A stretch of 43,801 nt of DNA from Bacteroidales bacterium (GCA_016936215.1 JAFGPL010000279.1:1-43801), one strand, 5' to 3'. Positions 19,501 to 28,276 are shown, numbered from the stretch's first letter. The notes: generated from the sequence alone by a model not told the origin. Numbers and translations are program-made.

Positions 19501-19883
19501 CTCAAGCTTCCTATATTTTGCCTGCTTTTTGCAGTAATTGTAACTTCTTCAATTTTAGTCACATCTTCTTCCAGAATAATTTTTACATTGGTATTGTTAC
19601 CAATAGTAACTTCACTTTTCTTATGACCAATAAAACTAATTACCAGCTTGTTATTTACACTTACTACATAAATGCTAAAATTCCCGTCTATATTGGTAAT
19701 TGTACTATTTATTATACGGTTGTCTTTATTCATTTCTATAACGGCAGCACCGGGAAGCGGAAGATTATCAGAAGCAGAAAAAACTGTTCCGCGGACGAGT
19801 GTTTTTTGCTGGGCATTAGCATTTGCACCTGCCAAAAGCATTAATAGCGAAAAGTATATTATTTTAATTGATAAATATTTCAT
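16596..19883 (-). CDS. SusC/RagA TonB-dependent outer-membrane transporter (pair 2)
   Basis: 1095 residues with a signal peptide ending at NANAQ. A carboxypeptidase-regulatory-like domain (about 27-115; VRGTVFSASDNLPLPGAAVIEM) is followed by a plug with DDALQGKMAGVDIVANTGDP, the IRIRGITSINGNNQPMIIVDG motif, and AVWGSKAANGVLQITTKRG. The barrel occupies the rest, with a typical terminal strand (TFTLGVNVSF). It is the canonical SusC, importing oligosaccharides released at the surface. The gene lies 12 bases after the large FAS1 lipoprotein and precedes its SusD. Compared with the SusC of pair 1 it is 50 residues longer and has the more classical plug motifs. Confidence 0.95.
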   Translation of the reverse strand: MKYLSIKIIYFSLLMLLAGANANAQQKTLVRGTVFSASDNLPLPGAAVIEMNKDNRIINSTITNIDGNFSIYVVSVNNKLVISFIGHKKSEVTIGNNTNVKIILEEDVTKIEEVTITAKSRQNIGSLSIDERDISMSISKLSAIEIADLQVASVDDALQGKMAGVDIVANTGDPGSGTAIRIRGITSINGNNQPMIIVDGIPLETEIGSDFDLSTATEEDFSQLLNIAPTDIKDISVLKDAAATAVWGSKAANGVLQITTKRGTVSPPKITFRTTMTYKPEPKSLPTLSGDEYSTLILEEHLNAGTVLDPLRYPQFAYDPSNPVYYYNYSQNTDWVKAVTQNGFIQDYNLSVRGGSQKVLYSFSAGYYDDIGNTIETGFNRINTRLNLDYMVSDKLRFSANIAYTHSNAQKNYVPNDSREKYDVRSHAYIKMPNQSIYYYNEYGEETPVYFTPINNPQGSYPNIFNPVAMARDGRFDILSETILPQLTLSYQPNSTWRYTFDVSMQTLNEKRKKFLPVSATGLNWSDSRTNEASDSDNETFTIQTFNRLYFTPKFKDEYKHRLIGLIGLNTYDRQSYSYYAKTTNLANPLLQDPSIDSRVYPSGDPRSGSGQQRTMASYINLNYTFLDRYIIYGNINLNGDSRFGANHRFGLFPAISVRYRISEESFMKRFNKWLDDFSIRASYGKSGSAPDRDYLFYNLYNTYGWGYMGESATYPSSLELSELRWENSYQQNYGINFVAFNRKLNIEADYYFRATKDQYMKSVTIPSSSGFKSMPKNEGTVENRGVELSVNYEVLRNNNWYINLAFNVARNENIITEISEYTTLYSGNWDARGTYLSRVELNQPIGSFYGYLYDGVYLNEEQTIARDKNGQYIYSVNDLGETVPVYMQFGYPSIQYQFQQGDARYVDVNHDGNINYQDIVWLGDYNPLFTGGITPNIKWKQLSLNMVFFFRYGNDVINMTRMNLEKMYGYEQQSKTVLRRWRNPYDNPEEAPSDLLPRALYNSGYNWMASDRFIEDGSFMRWKSLTFRYNFTRELLTKFNLKELYIYTTINNLNVWTNYTGQDPEVSIGGSNPGKDYSSAPIPKTFTLGVNVSF

Positions 19884-19895
19884 ATTGCTCAGATA

Positions 19896-22415
19896 TTATG
19901 GGTTAGACAAGGTAAACGTAATATAATTATTTACTTCGTGTAACACGGCTTTACATGCTATACGGTTACTCCTGAAATTGTTGGGAACTGTTGATCCTAA
20001 TACTCCCCCCCTTGTAACACGAACCAGACCTGAAGTAGTGCCGGTAACTAAAATTTTAGACCCTAATGTAATATTTTGAGGTACAAAATTTAACAAACCT
20101 GAAGCAGTTTTACTTACTTCGATAAAAGTTCTTTCGTTGGTTAAATCCAGAGCTTCATCGTTTATTTTAAGAAGGGTACTTATTAATGCCCTGTTTGGAG
20201 ATAGAGGATTCACCGGATAAAGATAAGGGAGGCCATCGTCCGGGTATACAGTTCCTTGCAAAAAATGCGAGTTAACAAAACGGGTGGCCTCAGCTAAATA
20301 TTCTTTATGGTTAGTATTTACCGAATCCAATACCTGGATAAGGCCATTTGAAATTGCGGTATTCATGGCAGAATTGGTAGGCATAAGAACAGTATAGAAA
20401 TTTTCTGCCTTTATTCCATCCAGGTCGTTAGCATCAGGGTTTGTTTTCAGACAACGTTCAACATAATTTACAAATATACTTACATTAGGATTTTGAGTTC
20501 TTGCCCTGGAAAGGTATTGCCAGAGGGTTAAATCCTTAAATCGTCCATCTCCTGAAGATGTCTCACGTGGTGAATATTGAAGCAATTTATCTACATTATA
20601 TACTTGTCCATTATTGAATGTATCATTAACCTGGGTAAGTGTAACAAAAGTTTCATCTTCAATATTTCCTGCAGCCTGCATTTGGTTGTTTTTATAACGC
20701 ACTACATCCCCGTAAAGATTATTTATAAATTTCCAACCTTCATATTGCGTAATTTCTGGCAAATCATCAAAACTTACTATCTCCGAGTTTATTTCACTAT
20801 TTTTCAAACCAGGGAATATATGCGAACGAATCAAACGCTGCAGGCGACTATTGCATATAGTTTGATCGGAAATATCTTTGTGTTCGAACTGACTGCTGAC
20901 AGAATTATAGCTGAATCCGTCATCCGTTAATATTTTATCACTAAAGTTAAGCATTGTATAACGCTCAGAAGTATAACCGTTGAGAACACATTTCATCAAA
21001 TCTTCGCGCAAGCCATTAATATAAAAATTAACATAGGCCCTGTTAAGCAATGAATGAGATGGATTGAGATATATTTCGGAATAAACTGTTTCAAAAAAAC
21101 GACTTTTAAGTACATGGTCAATTAAATAAATAAAACCATTGCTGGCCATTTTTTTGTCGAGTATACCTGCACCATCAAAAGGGCTGCCCATATTTCCTTC
21201 GCCATTCAGGTATTCACCTGTTGAGTTTAAGCTACCCTGAAAAAAACTTGGCCATATCAGATTTTCAGACATATGGGTATTAATAAGGGTGCCAATGATA
21301 TCAGTTGGCATATCTTCGAGTCTGGTATAATATCTCAGCAACCTTTTATTTATATATTCGTCAAGAACGGTATTGGTAGGAACAAATAAAGTGTAGCCAT
21401 TTGATTCTGAATCGTATGTGCCTGTGCTTTCAGAATATATGTTGTCGGCTATAGGAGAGAAAGCGATACCGGTTGCGCCATAAGATTTAATGTATAATTG
21501 TGTTATGTTTGAATCCGGCATCATTTTTTTAAATACTTCATCCAATAATTCTTGCGGAGCTTCTACATAAACTTTATATACATATTCGTCGTTTTGTTTA
21601 AAATCAAGAAGTGATTTGAATTTGGAATATTGTTCGTTTTGCTGCAGGACTATATCCATGTTATTCATTGGTTCGTTAACAGTTGATACCTCATGGATAA
21701 TTCCGTTTTCAGCAGGAATGTTTTCGGTTAATATTACCCCGTCCTGTACATTTTTACCATTATATGCAGAGTTAGGAAAGAAGGTATTATAATCAGATGC
21801 TGTGAGAGGTATGGGAAAAGAATTAAAATATTCGGCGGAAAAAACAGGCAGGTATTTATAGTTCTGCATAGTTATAAGCACCTGATAATTTGACATGATA
21901 TAACTAACACTTCCATTTCCGGTTTCGTCGAAAACCCAGTTGTTATTAAACCCCGGGTCTCTGTATGGCAGGGTATAATATGCAGTTTTTCGTTTAAAGG
22001 CCCCTGTAACATATAAATTATCAACAAACTTATCGGCAAGGTGTTCTGAAGTCCATTTACTATATACTATTGAATAGGCTACAATTTTTTTTACCTCGTC
22101 ATCTGGTATATCTGTTACCGAAGTATAAGATTTTTTTTGAAGGAAAGTATTAAAAGCTTCGTCGTTTGGGGCAAAAACCGTATATAAGCCTGCTCCTTTC
22201 AAAACTTTGGCGTATTCTGTGCGGTCAACACATTGTAAATAAGAACTAAAACGGCCAAGGCTTTCCAGAACCTGGTAAGCAGGATTTTCTAACCATGAAG
22301 GACGTTCATATATTTCATCTTTTTCTTTGCATCCCAAAAAAAGAAAAAAGATTATTGTGTATATAAAAATATGAAAAGGGTGCATTTTCAATCTGTAAAG
22401 ACTTAATTTATGCAT
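19896..22415 (-). CDS. Large multi-FAS1 (fasciclin) lipoprotein
   Basis: 839 residues from this ATG. An internal ATG at 22383-22385 (MHPFHIFIY) would give a tighter signal peptide with the lipobox FLFLGC (Cys29 in full numbering), followed by KEKDEIYE. Four FAS1-like modules can be read: about 45-245 (YTVFAPNDEAFNTFL; NGIIHEVSTV), 250-440 (FVPTNTVLDEYI; NGFIYLIDHVL), a diverged one at about 450-630, and 640-839 (YTVLMPTNSAMNTAI; KAVLHEVNNYI). It is the first gene of the SusCD operon, so it would be made at the highest level. Length is well above single-domain FAS1 proteins. Function is inferred as surface glycan or matrix binding; no catalytic residues are recognisable. Confidence 0.82.
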   Translation of the reverse strand: MHKLSLYRLKMHPFHIFIYTIIFFLFLGCKEKDEIYERPSWLENPAYQVLESLGRFSSYLQCVDRTEYAKVLKGAGLYTVFAPNDEAFNTFLQKKSYTSVTDIPDDEVKKIVAYSIVYSKWTSEHLADKFVDNLYVTGAFKRKTAYYTLPYRDPGFNNNWVFDETGNGSVSYIMSNYQVLITMQNYKYLPVFSAEYFNSFPIPLTASDYNTFFPNSAYNGKNVQDGVILTENIPAENGIIHEVSTVNEPMNNMDIVLQQNEQYSKFKSLLDFKQNDEYVYKVYVEAPQELLDEVFKKMMPDSNITQLYIKSYGATGIAFSPIADNIYSESTGTYDSESNGYTLFVPTNTVLDEYINKRLLRYYTRLEDMPTDIIGTLINTHMSENLIWPSFFQGSLNSTGEYLNGEGNMGSPFDGAGILDKKMASNGFIYLIDHVLKSRFFETVYSEIYLNPSHSLLNRAYVNFYINGLREDLMKCVLNGYTSERYTMLNFSDKILTDDGFSYNSVSSQFEHKDISDQTICNSRLQRLIRSHIFPGLKNSEINSEIVSFDDLPEITQYEGWKFINNLYGDVVRYKNNQMQAAGNIEDETFVTLTQVNDTFNNGQVYNVDKLLQYSPRETSSGDGRFKDLTLWQYLSRARTQNPNVSIFVNYVERCLKTNPDANDLDGIKAENFYTVLMPTNSAMNTAISNGLIQVLDSVNTNHKEYLAEATRFVNSHFLQGTVYPDDGLPYLYPVNPLSPNRALISTLLKINDEALDLTNERTFIEVSKTASGLLNFVPQNITLGSKILVTGTTSGLVRVTRGGVLGSTVPNNFRSNRIACKAVLHEVNNYITFTLSNP

Positions 22416-22773
22416 AGTTTTTTGTGTAATTTAAGTTAATAATGTCTGATTATCTACTCCATGGCATCATTTGATACAATTCTTGGATTTTAAAAAAATA
22501 TATTAAGAAAATGAGACGGGTTGACCTTATTATAGTTGTTGTATAAATTTAGTGAAAAAAAATCAATTATAAAGCAGTTGGATGAAGTGATATTATAATA
22601 AAAAAATGATGCAAAAACAGCAGGATGTAATAATTGGTAAAGTTTCATTATCAGGTGTATGAATTTTTTGTAATTCGGCGTTGAAAGATATGGCATGGAA
22701 GACATATTTTGCTATCATTTTTTAAAAATTCCTTATCATTTTTTGCTGGTATCGGGTAGATGTATTTGATACT
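22416..22773 (-). promoter_or_regulatory. Leader of the SusCD/FAS1 operon, downstream of the HTCS gene
   Basis: This is the longest gene-free stretch inside the locus, 358 bases between the HTCS stop and the first operon gene. No exact TAnnTTTG element is found on the minus strand, so the promoter may depend on the regulator. It contains the direct repeats listed at 22713-22744, a third, inverted copy of their core at 22601-22610, and a small palindrome ATCATTTGAT at 22466-22475. A 71-codon frame on the minus strand (22490-22705) has low-complexity composition and is not believed. The position suggests the control region of the operon. Confidence 0.5.
22713..22744 (-). repeat. Two exact 11-base direct repeats 21 bases apart, candidate HTCS operator
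   Basis: TATCATTTTTT occurs at 22713-22723 and again at 22734-22744, start to start 21 bases, which is two helical turns. AraC-type DNA-binding domains, as on the HTCS encoded next door, usually bind such direct repeats. The core AAAAAATGAT also occurs once in the opposite orientation at 22601-22610. AT-rich sequence makes chance copies possible, and the site lies about 300 bases upstream of the first operon gene. Confidence 0.4.
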
Positions 22774-25700
22774 TTACAAAGTTTTTTTGTCGAGAAGAGA
22801 TGAGATATAGTCGGTAGGAGATTTCCCGAATTGCTTTGAAAAACTTCTGGTAAAATTTGCCGGCACATTGTATCCCAGCCTGAATGCAATTTCTGAAACA
22901 GAGTACTCGGTTGTGAGAAGTAATTCTGCTGCTTTGTTCAGGCGTATTGTTTGAACAAATTCGTGAACAGTCTGGCCGGTTAACATCTTTATTTTCCTGG
23001 TGAGCTGGCGCCGGTTTATTTTCAGGTGGTCGGCAATCAGGTTGATATTAAAATCTGGTTCTGAGATATTATCTTCAATGATCTTGAGTGTTTTTTTCAG
23101 AAAATGTTCATCAGAGGTATTGCCTGCAATTTTTTTGATATCTATAAAAGGCATTTTACCAAAGAAACCGGAGAGCCTTTTGCGCGATTCGATAAGGTTT
23201 TTAATGCGTGCGATAAGCACGGCCGTGCTGAAGGGTTTGGTAATATAAGCGTCGGCCCCTGTTTCATATCCATCAATAATATATGTTTCTGAATGCCTTG
23301 CTGTAAGTATAATTACCGGGATATGGCTGGTACGCATATCGGTTTTTACCCTGCGGCATAATTCAAGGCCATCAATCCCAGGCATCATGATATCGCAGAT
23401 TATTATATCAGGCACCATTTCAACAGCAGAAAACCATCCTTTTTCTCCGTCAGGGGCCTCTATAACGGTAAACATTTCTTCAAGTTCACCCTTCAGGTAT
23501 GTCCTAACGTCAGGATTGTCTTCAACGATCAGTAAAATCAGTTTTTCTGAATTAACCAGTGCATCCTTGTGACCAGCAAAAGATTGGTTTATAATCTCAT
23601 TTTCCGGAGGGGTTGAATTGCTGCTGTCTATATAAGCAGGTTCAACCGGTTTAATTTCTTTTTCAGCAATTAGTTCAATCGGCAGGGTAATGGTAAATGC
23701 AGTTCCCTGATCGGGATTACTTGAAACAGTAATTTTTCCATGAAGCTGTTCCACCAGTTCTTTGGTTAATGCAAGGCCTATTCCGGTTCCATAATTGGTG
23801 AATCCTTCCGGAGGAGCTGCCTGGTAAAAAAGGTCGAAAATTTTGTGAAGTGCATTGACTGGTATCCCGATTCCGTTATCGGCTACTTCTATTACTGTTT
23901 CTATCATTCCCGGGCAATTGTGTTCGGAATAGCCCGGTACCTTTAACGAAAGTGTAATAATACCTCCATCAAGGGTATATTTGAAGGCATTGGATAACAA
24001 ATTAAAGAGTATTTTTTCTAACTTATCGGAATCAAAAACTGCCGGTAAGACCGAAGGATTTGCCCTGTAAGTGAAATTAATATTCCTGTGCATGGCATTA
24101 ATCCTGAAAGCATCTGCAACATTTCCAATAAACGCTGCGAGATCGGCCCTTGATGTTTCAAGCGGGGTTTTTTTCGAACCTGCTTTTCTGAAATCCAGCA
24201 GTTGGTTCACGAGGTTCATTAATCTTTGCGCATTACGGTGCATAATTGCATAGTAGTAATCAAGCTTTGACGGATCTACTTTTCCTGAACTTATTTTTTT
24301 TAAAGGATCAATGATTAGAGATAGCGGTGTTCTTAGTTCATGCGATACGTTTGTGAAAAACTGAAGTTTCATCTGGTCGAGTTCCTCTATCTTTTTTGCT
24401 TTCATCTGCTCGTACCTGATGCGGGTTTTAAGCCTTTCGCGTGAAACGATGTAGAGATATACCCAGTAACACACCGCACAAAAGAATAAAACATATAAAA
24501 CAACTGCCCAGGTTGTCCTCCAAAGAGGGGGCGTAATTGTAATATTTAGTGATAATGGTTCAGGGTTCCATATACCATCGTCATTTGATACCATTACCGA
24601 TAATACGTATTTACCAGGCGACAGATTGGAATACGTTGCAAACCTCATAGAGGCATCCCTTTCAATCCATGCTTCGTCAAAACCTTCAAGCATATATTTA
24701 TATTTATTTGCAGAAGGATTGGTGAAGTCGAGCGATGCAAATTGCACTGTGAAGCTTTTATGTGTATGGTTCAGTTTAATTTCTTTTGTGAAGAGTAAAG
24801 GTTTTGTAAGAACTGCTTTACCATTGATCTCTTTCCCCGGTTTAACAACCTGGTTCAAAACCTGTAATTCGGTAAATACCGGCCTGGGTTTATAAAAGTT
24901 GTCTTTGATACTATCGGGGTAAAATGAATTTAATCCTGATGAACTGCCAAAAAACATCTGGCCTGACACAGGGTCAGCGAAAAATGCATTTTCGGAAAAA
25001 TCGTTACTGCGCAGACCGTCCTGTTCTGTAAAATTGCGTGTTTTAAGGTTTTTTTTGTTTAACCGCGACAAACCTTTCTTGTGGCTTATCCAGATATTCC
25101 CGCTTTTATCTTCCATAATGCCCATGATAAGTTCATCGGGAATACCACCATTTGTCGGTACAATACGAATAAAACTGCCTGTTTTTGGGTCAAGGCGGTT
25201 CAGCCCGAAATCGGTGCCAATCCAGATATATCCTTCTTCATCCTCAAGCAGTGAAAATGTGCGGTTGCTGCTGATAGAATTTTCGTTATCCGGGTCATTG
25301 AGATAATGCACAGGACGGAATATGTCTGGTGTATCTGTGCGCTGAAGGCAGGTAACCCCACCCCCCTGGGTTGCTACCCAAATATTGTGCCCCTTATCTT
25401 CTATAATATAAGAAACCCTGCTGTTTTTTAAAGTTTTTACAGCGTCTATCCATACGAATTGTTCTTTATCGCGGTCGTATCTTGCAATACCATAAAATGT
25501 CGAAATCCATAATTCACCCCGGTGGTCCTCAATAATCGAATGTACCCATGGATGCGGAATCCTTACAGGGGTATATCTTGTGAAGTTTTCAAATGTATTT
25601 GTTACGGGGTAATATTTACTTAGTCCCCCTTTAGTGCCTATCCAGAAAATTCCATACCTGTCTTTAAAAATCTTCCTTACCTGGTTATTAATCAGGCTGT

Positions 25701-26523
25701 TTTCGCGATTATCCGCGTTCATCTTTAATGTAGAAACACGATTATTTCTGAGGTTTAATTTTATAATTCCGTGAAAATGTGTCCCGATCCACAGCACACT
25801 GTCTGTATCAAGGTATATAGAACGCACTATTTCGTTGATTACATCTGGTTTTGAACGATTGCCAAAATTGTAAGTATAAAATGGTTTTGTGTAAGTGTTG
25901 GTTTTATAAATGCCCTGGTTTTCAGTTCCAATCCATAAAGTACCTGAATCATCAAGGTACATGGTTTTGATAATATCAGCCGACAGGGTTTGGTTTTGAG
26001 GCAAAACAATAAAATACCTGCAAATATCACCGGAATTTATGTCTGTTTTAATTAAACAATTGTCAATAAATTGCCATTCTACTTCAGGATTATTGTATGC
26101 AATGGTTGCCGGGTACCTGTTGCGGTTCATCTGCTGTATAAACTGACGATCGAGTTCGTTACTTTGAAAACGTGAGAAATCATCTGTTTCGTAATTGTAC
26201 CTGCAATAAACACTTGTGTCGAAAAAGCTTATCCACAGGTTTTCGGCAGAATCAGGAAGCAGATTATAAATACTACGGCTGAAGAGGGATTTCTGATCGT
26301 TCGGATCGGACAGGTAAGATGTGAACTTATACCCATCATACTTAGAAAGCCCTGCAAATGAACTAAACCACATAAACCCGTATTTATCCTGCCATATGGA
26401 TTGTACGGAATTATGCGGCAACCCGTCGCGTGTGGTCAACTGGTCAAGTCTTAAGACATTTACTTGTGAAAATGCATTCAGGCAAATAAATTCGAAGAGA
26501 AATATTAATTTCAGCATTTTCAT
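22774..26523 (-). CDS. Hybrid two-component system (HTCS) sensor kinase/response regulator with AraC-type HTH
   Basis: 1249 residues, the usual HTCS size. A signal peptide (1-20) is followed by two periplasmic propellers built of repeats such as LWIGTENQGIYK and WIGTDFGLNRLD (about 25-545). A Y_Y_Y beta-sandwich (about 585-665) precedes a transmembrane helix (672-693). The HisKA domain has phospho-acceptor His728 in SHELRTP. The ATPase domain shows Asn845 (N-box), Asp882 (DNGIGIP) and GTGIGLAL at 912. The receiver domain carries Asp1044 (CDIMMPG), Thr1074 and Lys1096, and an AraC-type HTH fills about 1145-1249. All key residues are present, so the protein should be active. HTCSs sense a specific oligosaccharide in the periplasm and switch on their own locus. 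It is encoded just upstream of the FAS1/SusCD genes on the same strand, and its substrate is probably a rhamnogalacturonan fragment. Confidence 0.95.
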   Translation of the reverse strand: MKMLKLIFLFEFICLNAFSQVNVLRLDQLTTRDGLPHNSVQSIWQDKYGFMWFSSFAGLSKYDGYKFTSYLSDPNDQKSLFSRSIYNLLPDSAENLWISFFDTSVYCRYNYETDDFSRFQSNELDRQFIQQMNRNRYPATIAYNNPEVEWQFIDNCLIKTDINSGDICRYFIVLPQNQTLSADIIKTMYLDDSGTLWIGTENQGIYKTNTYTKPFYTYNFGNRSKPDVINEIVRSIYLDTDSVLWIGTHFHGIIKLNLRNNRVSTLKMNADNRENSLINNQVRKIFKDRYGIFWIGTKGGLSKYYPVTNTFENFTRYTPVRIPHPWVHSIIEDHRGELWISTFYGIARYDRDKEQFVWIDAVKTLKNSRVSYIIEDKGHNIWVATQGGGVTCLQRTDTPDIFRPVHYLNDPDNENSISSNRTFSLLEDEEGYIWIGTDFGLNRLDPKTGSFIRIVPTNGGIPDELIMGIMEDKSGNIWISHKKGLSRLNKKNLKTRNFTEQDGLRSNDFSENAFFADPVSGQMFFGSSSGLNSFYPDSIKDNFYKPRPVFTELQVLNQVVKPGKEINGKAVLTKPLLFTKEIKLNHTHKSFTVQFASLDFTNPSANKYKYMLEGFDEAWIERDASMRFATYSNLSPGKYVLSVMVSNDDGIWNPEPLSLNITITPPLWRTTWAVVLYVLFFCAVCYWVYLYIVSRERLKTRIRYEQMKAKKIEELDQMKLQFFTNVSHELRTPLSLIIDPLKKISSGKVDPSKLDYYYAIMHRNAQRLMNLVNQLLDFRKAGSKKTPLETSRADLAAFIGNVADAFRINAMHRNINFTYRANPSVLPAVFDSDKLEKILFNLLSNAFKYTLDGGIITLSLKVPGYSEHNCPGMIETVIEVADNGIGIPVNALHKIFDLFYQAAPPEGFTNYGTGIGLALTKELVEQLHGKITVSSNPDQGTAFTITLPIELIAEKEIKPVEPAYIDSSNSTPPENEIINQSFAGHKDALVNSEKLILLIVEDNPDVRTYLKGELEEMFTVIEAPDGEKGWFSAVEMVPDIIICDIMMPGIDGLELCRRVKTDMRTSHIPVIILTARHSETYIIDGYETGADAYITKPFSTAVLIARIKNLIESRKRLSGFFGKMPFIDIKKIAGNTSDEHFLKKTLKIIEDNISEPDFNINLIADHLKINRRQLTRKIKMLTGQTVHEFVQTIRLNKAAELLLTTEYSVSEIAFRLGYNVPANFTRSFSKQFGKSPTDYISSLLDKKTL

Positions 26524-26543
26524 TTTCGCAGAATTGAAGTATA

Positions 26544-26551
26544 CAAATCTA
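26544..26551 (-). promoter_or_regulatory. Candidate promoter -7 element for the HTCS gene
   Basis: TAGATTTG on the minus strand matches the Bacteroidota -7 consensus TAnnTTTG and lies about 20 bases before the HTCS start codon. No clear TTTG is found at the expected -33 distance, so the match is only partial. Confidence 0.4.
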
Positions 26552-26628
26552 ATAATTTCACCTTAAATGAAAAGTTTTTTAACAGTGGGCTTAAGTTATT
26601 ATATTTTCAAAACTATTCAGAAATAACC

Positions 26629-26636
26629 TATTTTTG
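26629..26636 (+). promoter_or_regulatory. nadB: Candidate promoter -7 element for nadB
   Basis: TATTTTTG matches TAnnTTTG and lies 24 bases before the nadB ATG. It is divergent from the HTCS promoter in the same 136-base gap. A TTTTC near 26604 is only an approximate -33 element. Confidence 0.45.
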
Positions 26637-26659
26637 AATTATGTTTTTTTAAAAATGTC

Positions 26660-28246
26660 ATGGAATATAAATATGATTTTCTTGTCATAGGTTCAGGGCT
26701 TGCCGGATTAAGCTATGCCCTTAAAGTTGCAGAACACGGTAAAGTGGCCATACTTACAAAGACCAAAGTTTCTGAAACCAATACCAGTTATGCGCAGGGA
26801 GGTATTGCTGCAGTTACTTATAAACCTGATGATTATGAAAAACATATTAAAGATACCTTAATTGCGGGTGATGGACTCTGTAACCGAAAGGTTGTTGAAA
26901 TGGTTGTTAAAGAAGCCCCCGGGCAGATTGAAAAGCTGATCGGGTGGGGAACAAACTTCGATCGTGAAAGCTCCGGAAAGTTCGACCTGGCAAAAGAGGG
27001 AGGTCATTCCGAAAATCGTATCCTGCACCACAAAGATAATACGGGTTTTGAGATACAACGTGCCTTAAGCCAGGCTGTTATGAATCATCCGAATATCACC
27101 GTATATGAATACTATTTTGCCATTGACGTTATTACCCAGCACCATTTAGGGAAGCTTGTGCGGCGCTATTTCCCGAATATTGAATGTTATGGTGCATATG
27201 CCCTGGACCTGAAATCGGGTCTGGTACATACTTTTTTGTCGAAAGTCACCATGATTGCCACCGGGGGTATCGGAAACCTGTACCATACCACCACCAACCC
27301 TTCTATTGCCACCGGCGATGGAATTGCTATGGTATACAGGGCAAAGGGCATAGTAGAAAACATGGAATTCGTGCAGTTTCACCCCACCTCTTTGTACAAT
27401 CCGGGTGAACGTCCTTCTTTTCTTATCACCGAAGCCATGCGCGGTCACGGGGCTATCTTGCGCAACCACAAAGAGGAAGATTTCATGACCAAATATGATG
27501 AAAGAGGTTCGCTTGCGCCCCGCGATATAGTGGCCAGGGCCATTGACACCGAAATGAAAATGAGCGGTGAAGAACATGTTTACCTCGATTGCAGGAAAAT
27601 AGGAAAAGATGAACTGCTAAAACACTTTCCGAATATTTTTGAAAAATGTAAATCTATTGGCTTTGATATCTCGCAAGAGATGATACCCGTGGTGCCGGCA
27701 GCGCATTTCTCGTGCGGCGGGATTAAAGCAGATATAAACGGCTGTACCAGCATTAACAGGCTTTATGCATCGGGCGAAACGGCGTCAACAGGTTTGCATG
27801 GGGCAAACCGCCTGGCAAGCAATTCTTTGCTTGAAGCCATTGTTTTTTCAGACAAGGCAGCAAATCATTCAATTAATTGCATCAAACATTACGATTATCA
27901 ATCGGGTATACCGGTATGGAACGATGAAGGTACAACCCATCCCGAGGAGATGGTGCTGATCACCCAGAACTACAAAGAGGTACAACAGATATTCGGTTAT
28001 TATGTGGCCATTGTGCGCTCAAATATAAGGCTTCAGCGTGCGCTGGACAGGCTCGAAATTATTTTTGAAGAAACCGAAAGATTGTATGTTGAATCGAAAC
28101 TTTCGCAAATATTATGTGAACTGCGAAATATGATCAATGTCGGTTATCTTATAATAAAAGGTGCGCAGCAAAGGAAAGAAAGCAGGGGTTTGCATTATAC
28201 CATTGATTACCCGAAAAAGAATGCTGCCAATGATATGCATGAATAG
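26660..28246 (+). CDS. nadB: L-aspartate oxidase
   Basis: 528 residues, the usual length. It oxidises L-aspartate to iminoaspartate with FAD, the first step of de novo NAD synthesis, and passes the product to quinolinate synthase NadA. Evidence: FAD dinucleotide motif VIGSGLAGLSYA (9-20), the substrate-loop block NTSYAQGGIAAV (41-52), EGGHSENRILHHKD, the active-site region RPSFLITEAMRGHGAILRN, and LYASGETASTGLHGANRLAS near 370. The 'TGLHGANRLASNSLLE' block separates NadB from succinate dehydrogenase flavoproteins, in agreement with the lack of a membrane-anchor neighbour. It is a single-gene unit; nadA and nadC are not in the window. The helical C-terminal domain is complete. Confidence 0.95.
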   Translation: MEYKYDFLVIGSGLAGLSYALKVAEHGKVAILTKTKVSETNTSYAQGGIAAVTYKPDDYEKHIKDTLIAGDGLCNRKVVEMVVKEAPGQIEKLIGWGTNFDRESSGKFDLAKEGGHSENRILHHKDNTGFEIQRALSQAVMNHPNITVYEYYFAIDVITQHHLGKLVRRYFPNIECYGAYALDLKSGLVHTFLSKVTMIATGGIGNLYHTTTNPSIATGDGIAMVYRAKGIVENMEFVQFHPTSLYNPGERPSFLITEAMRGHGAILRNHKEEDFMTKYDERGSLAPRDIVARAIDTEMKMSGEEHVYLDCRKIGKDELLKHFPNIFEKCKSIGFDISQEMIPVVPAAHFSCGGIKADINGCTSINRLYASGETASTGLHGANRLASNSLLEAIVFSDKAANHSINCIKHYDYQSGIPVWNDEGTTHPEEMVLITQNYKEVQQIFGYYVAIVRSNIRLQRALDRLEIIFEETERLYVESKLSQILCELRNMINVGYLIIKGAQQRKESRGLHYTIDYPKKNAANDMHE

Positions 28247-28265
28247 AATAATAATTTGTTATTCT
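28245..28265. terminator. Weak hairpin between the convergent nadB and dusB genes
   Basis: AGAATAA and TTATTCT pair perfectly over seven bases around a 7-base loop and overlap the nadB stop codon. On the plus strand GTCTTTT follows. The stem has only one G-C pair, so termination strength is doubtful. Its placement between two convergent genes is the main support. Confidence 0.3.
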
Positions 28266-28276
28266 GTCTTTTCGTT

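Noticed and set aside
22490-22705. 71-codon frame on the minus strand in the operon leader
   Set aside because: Low-complexity, Asn/Phe/Tyr-rich composition typical of translated AT-rich noncoding DNA, and no family resemblance. The region fits a control leader better.
27146-27577. 143-codon frame antisense to nadB
   Set aside because: Fully inside a well-supported gene on the other strand, His-rich as expected from antisense reading, and no domain.
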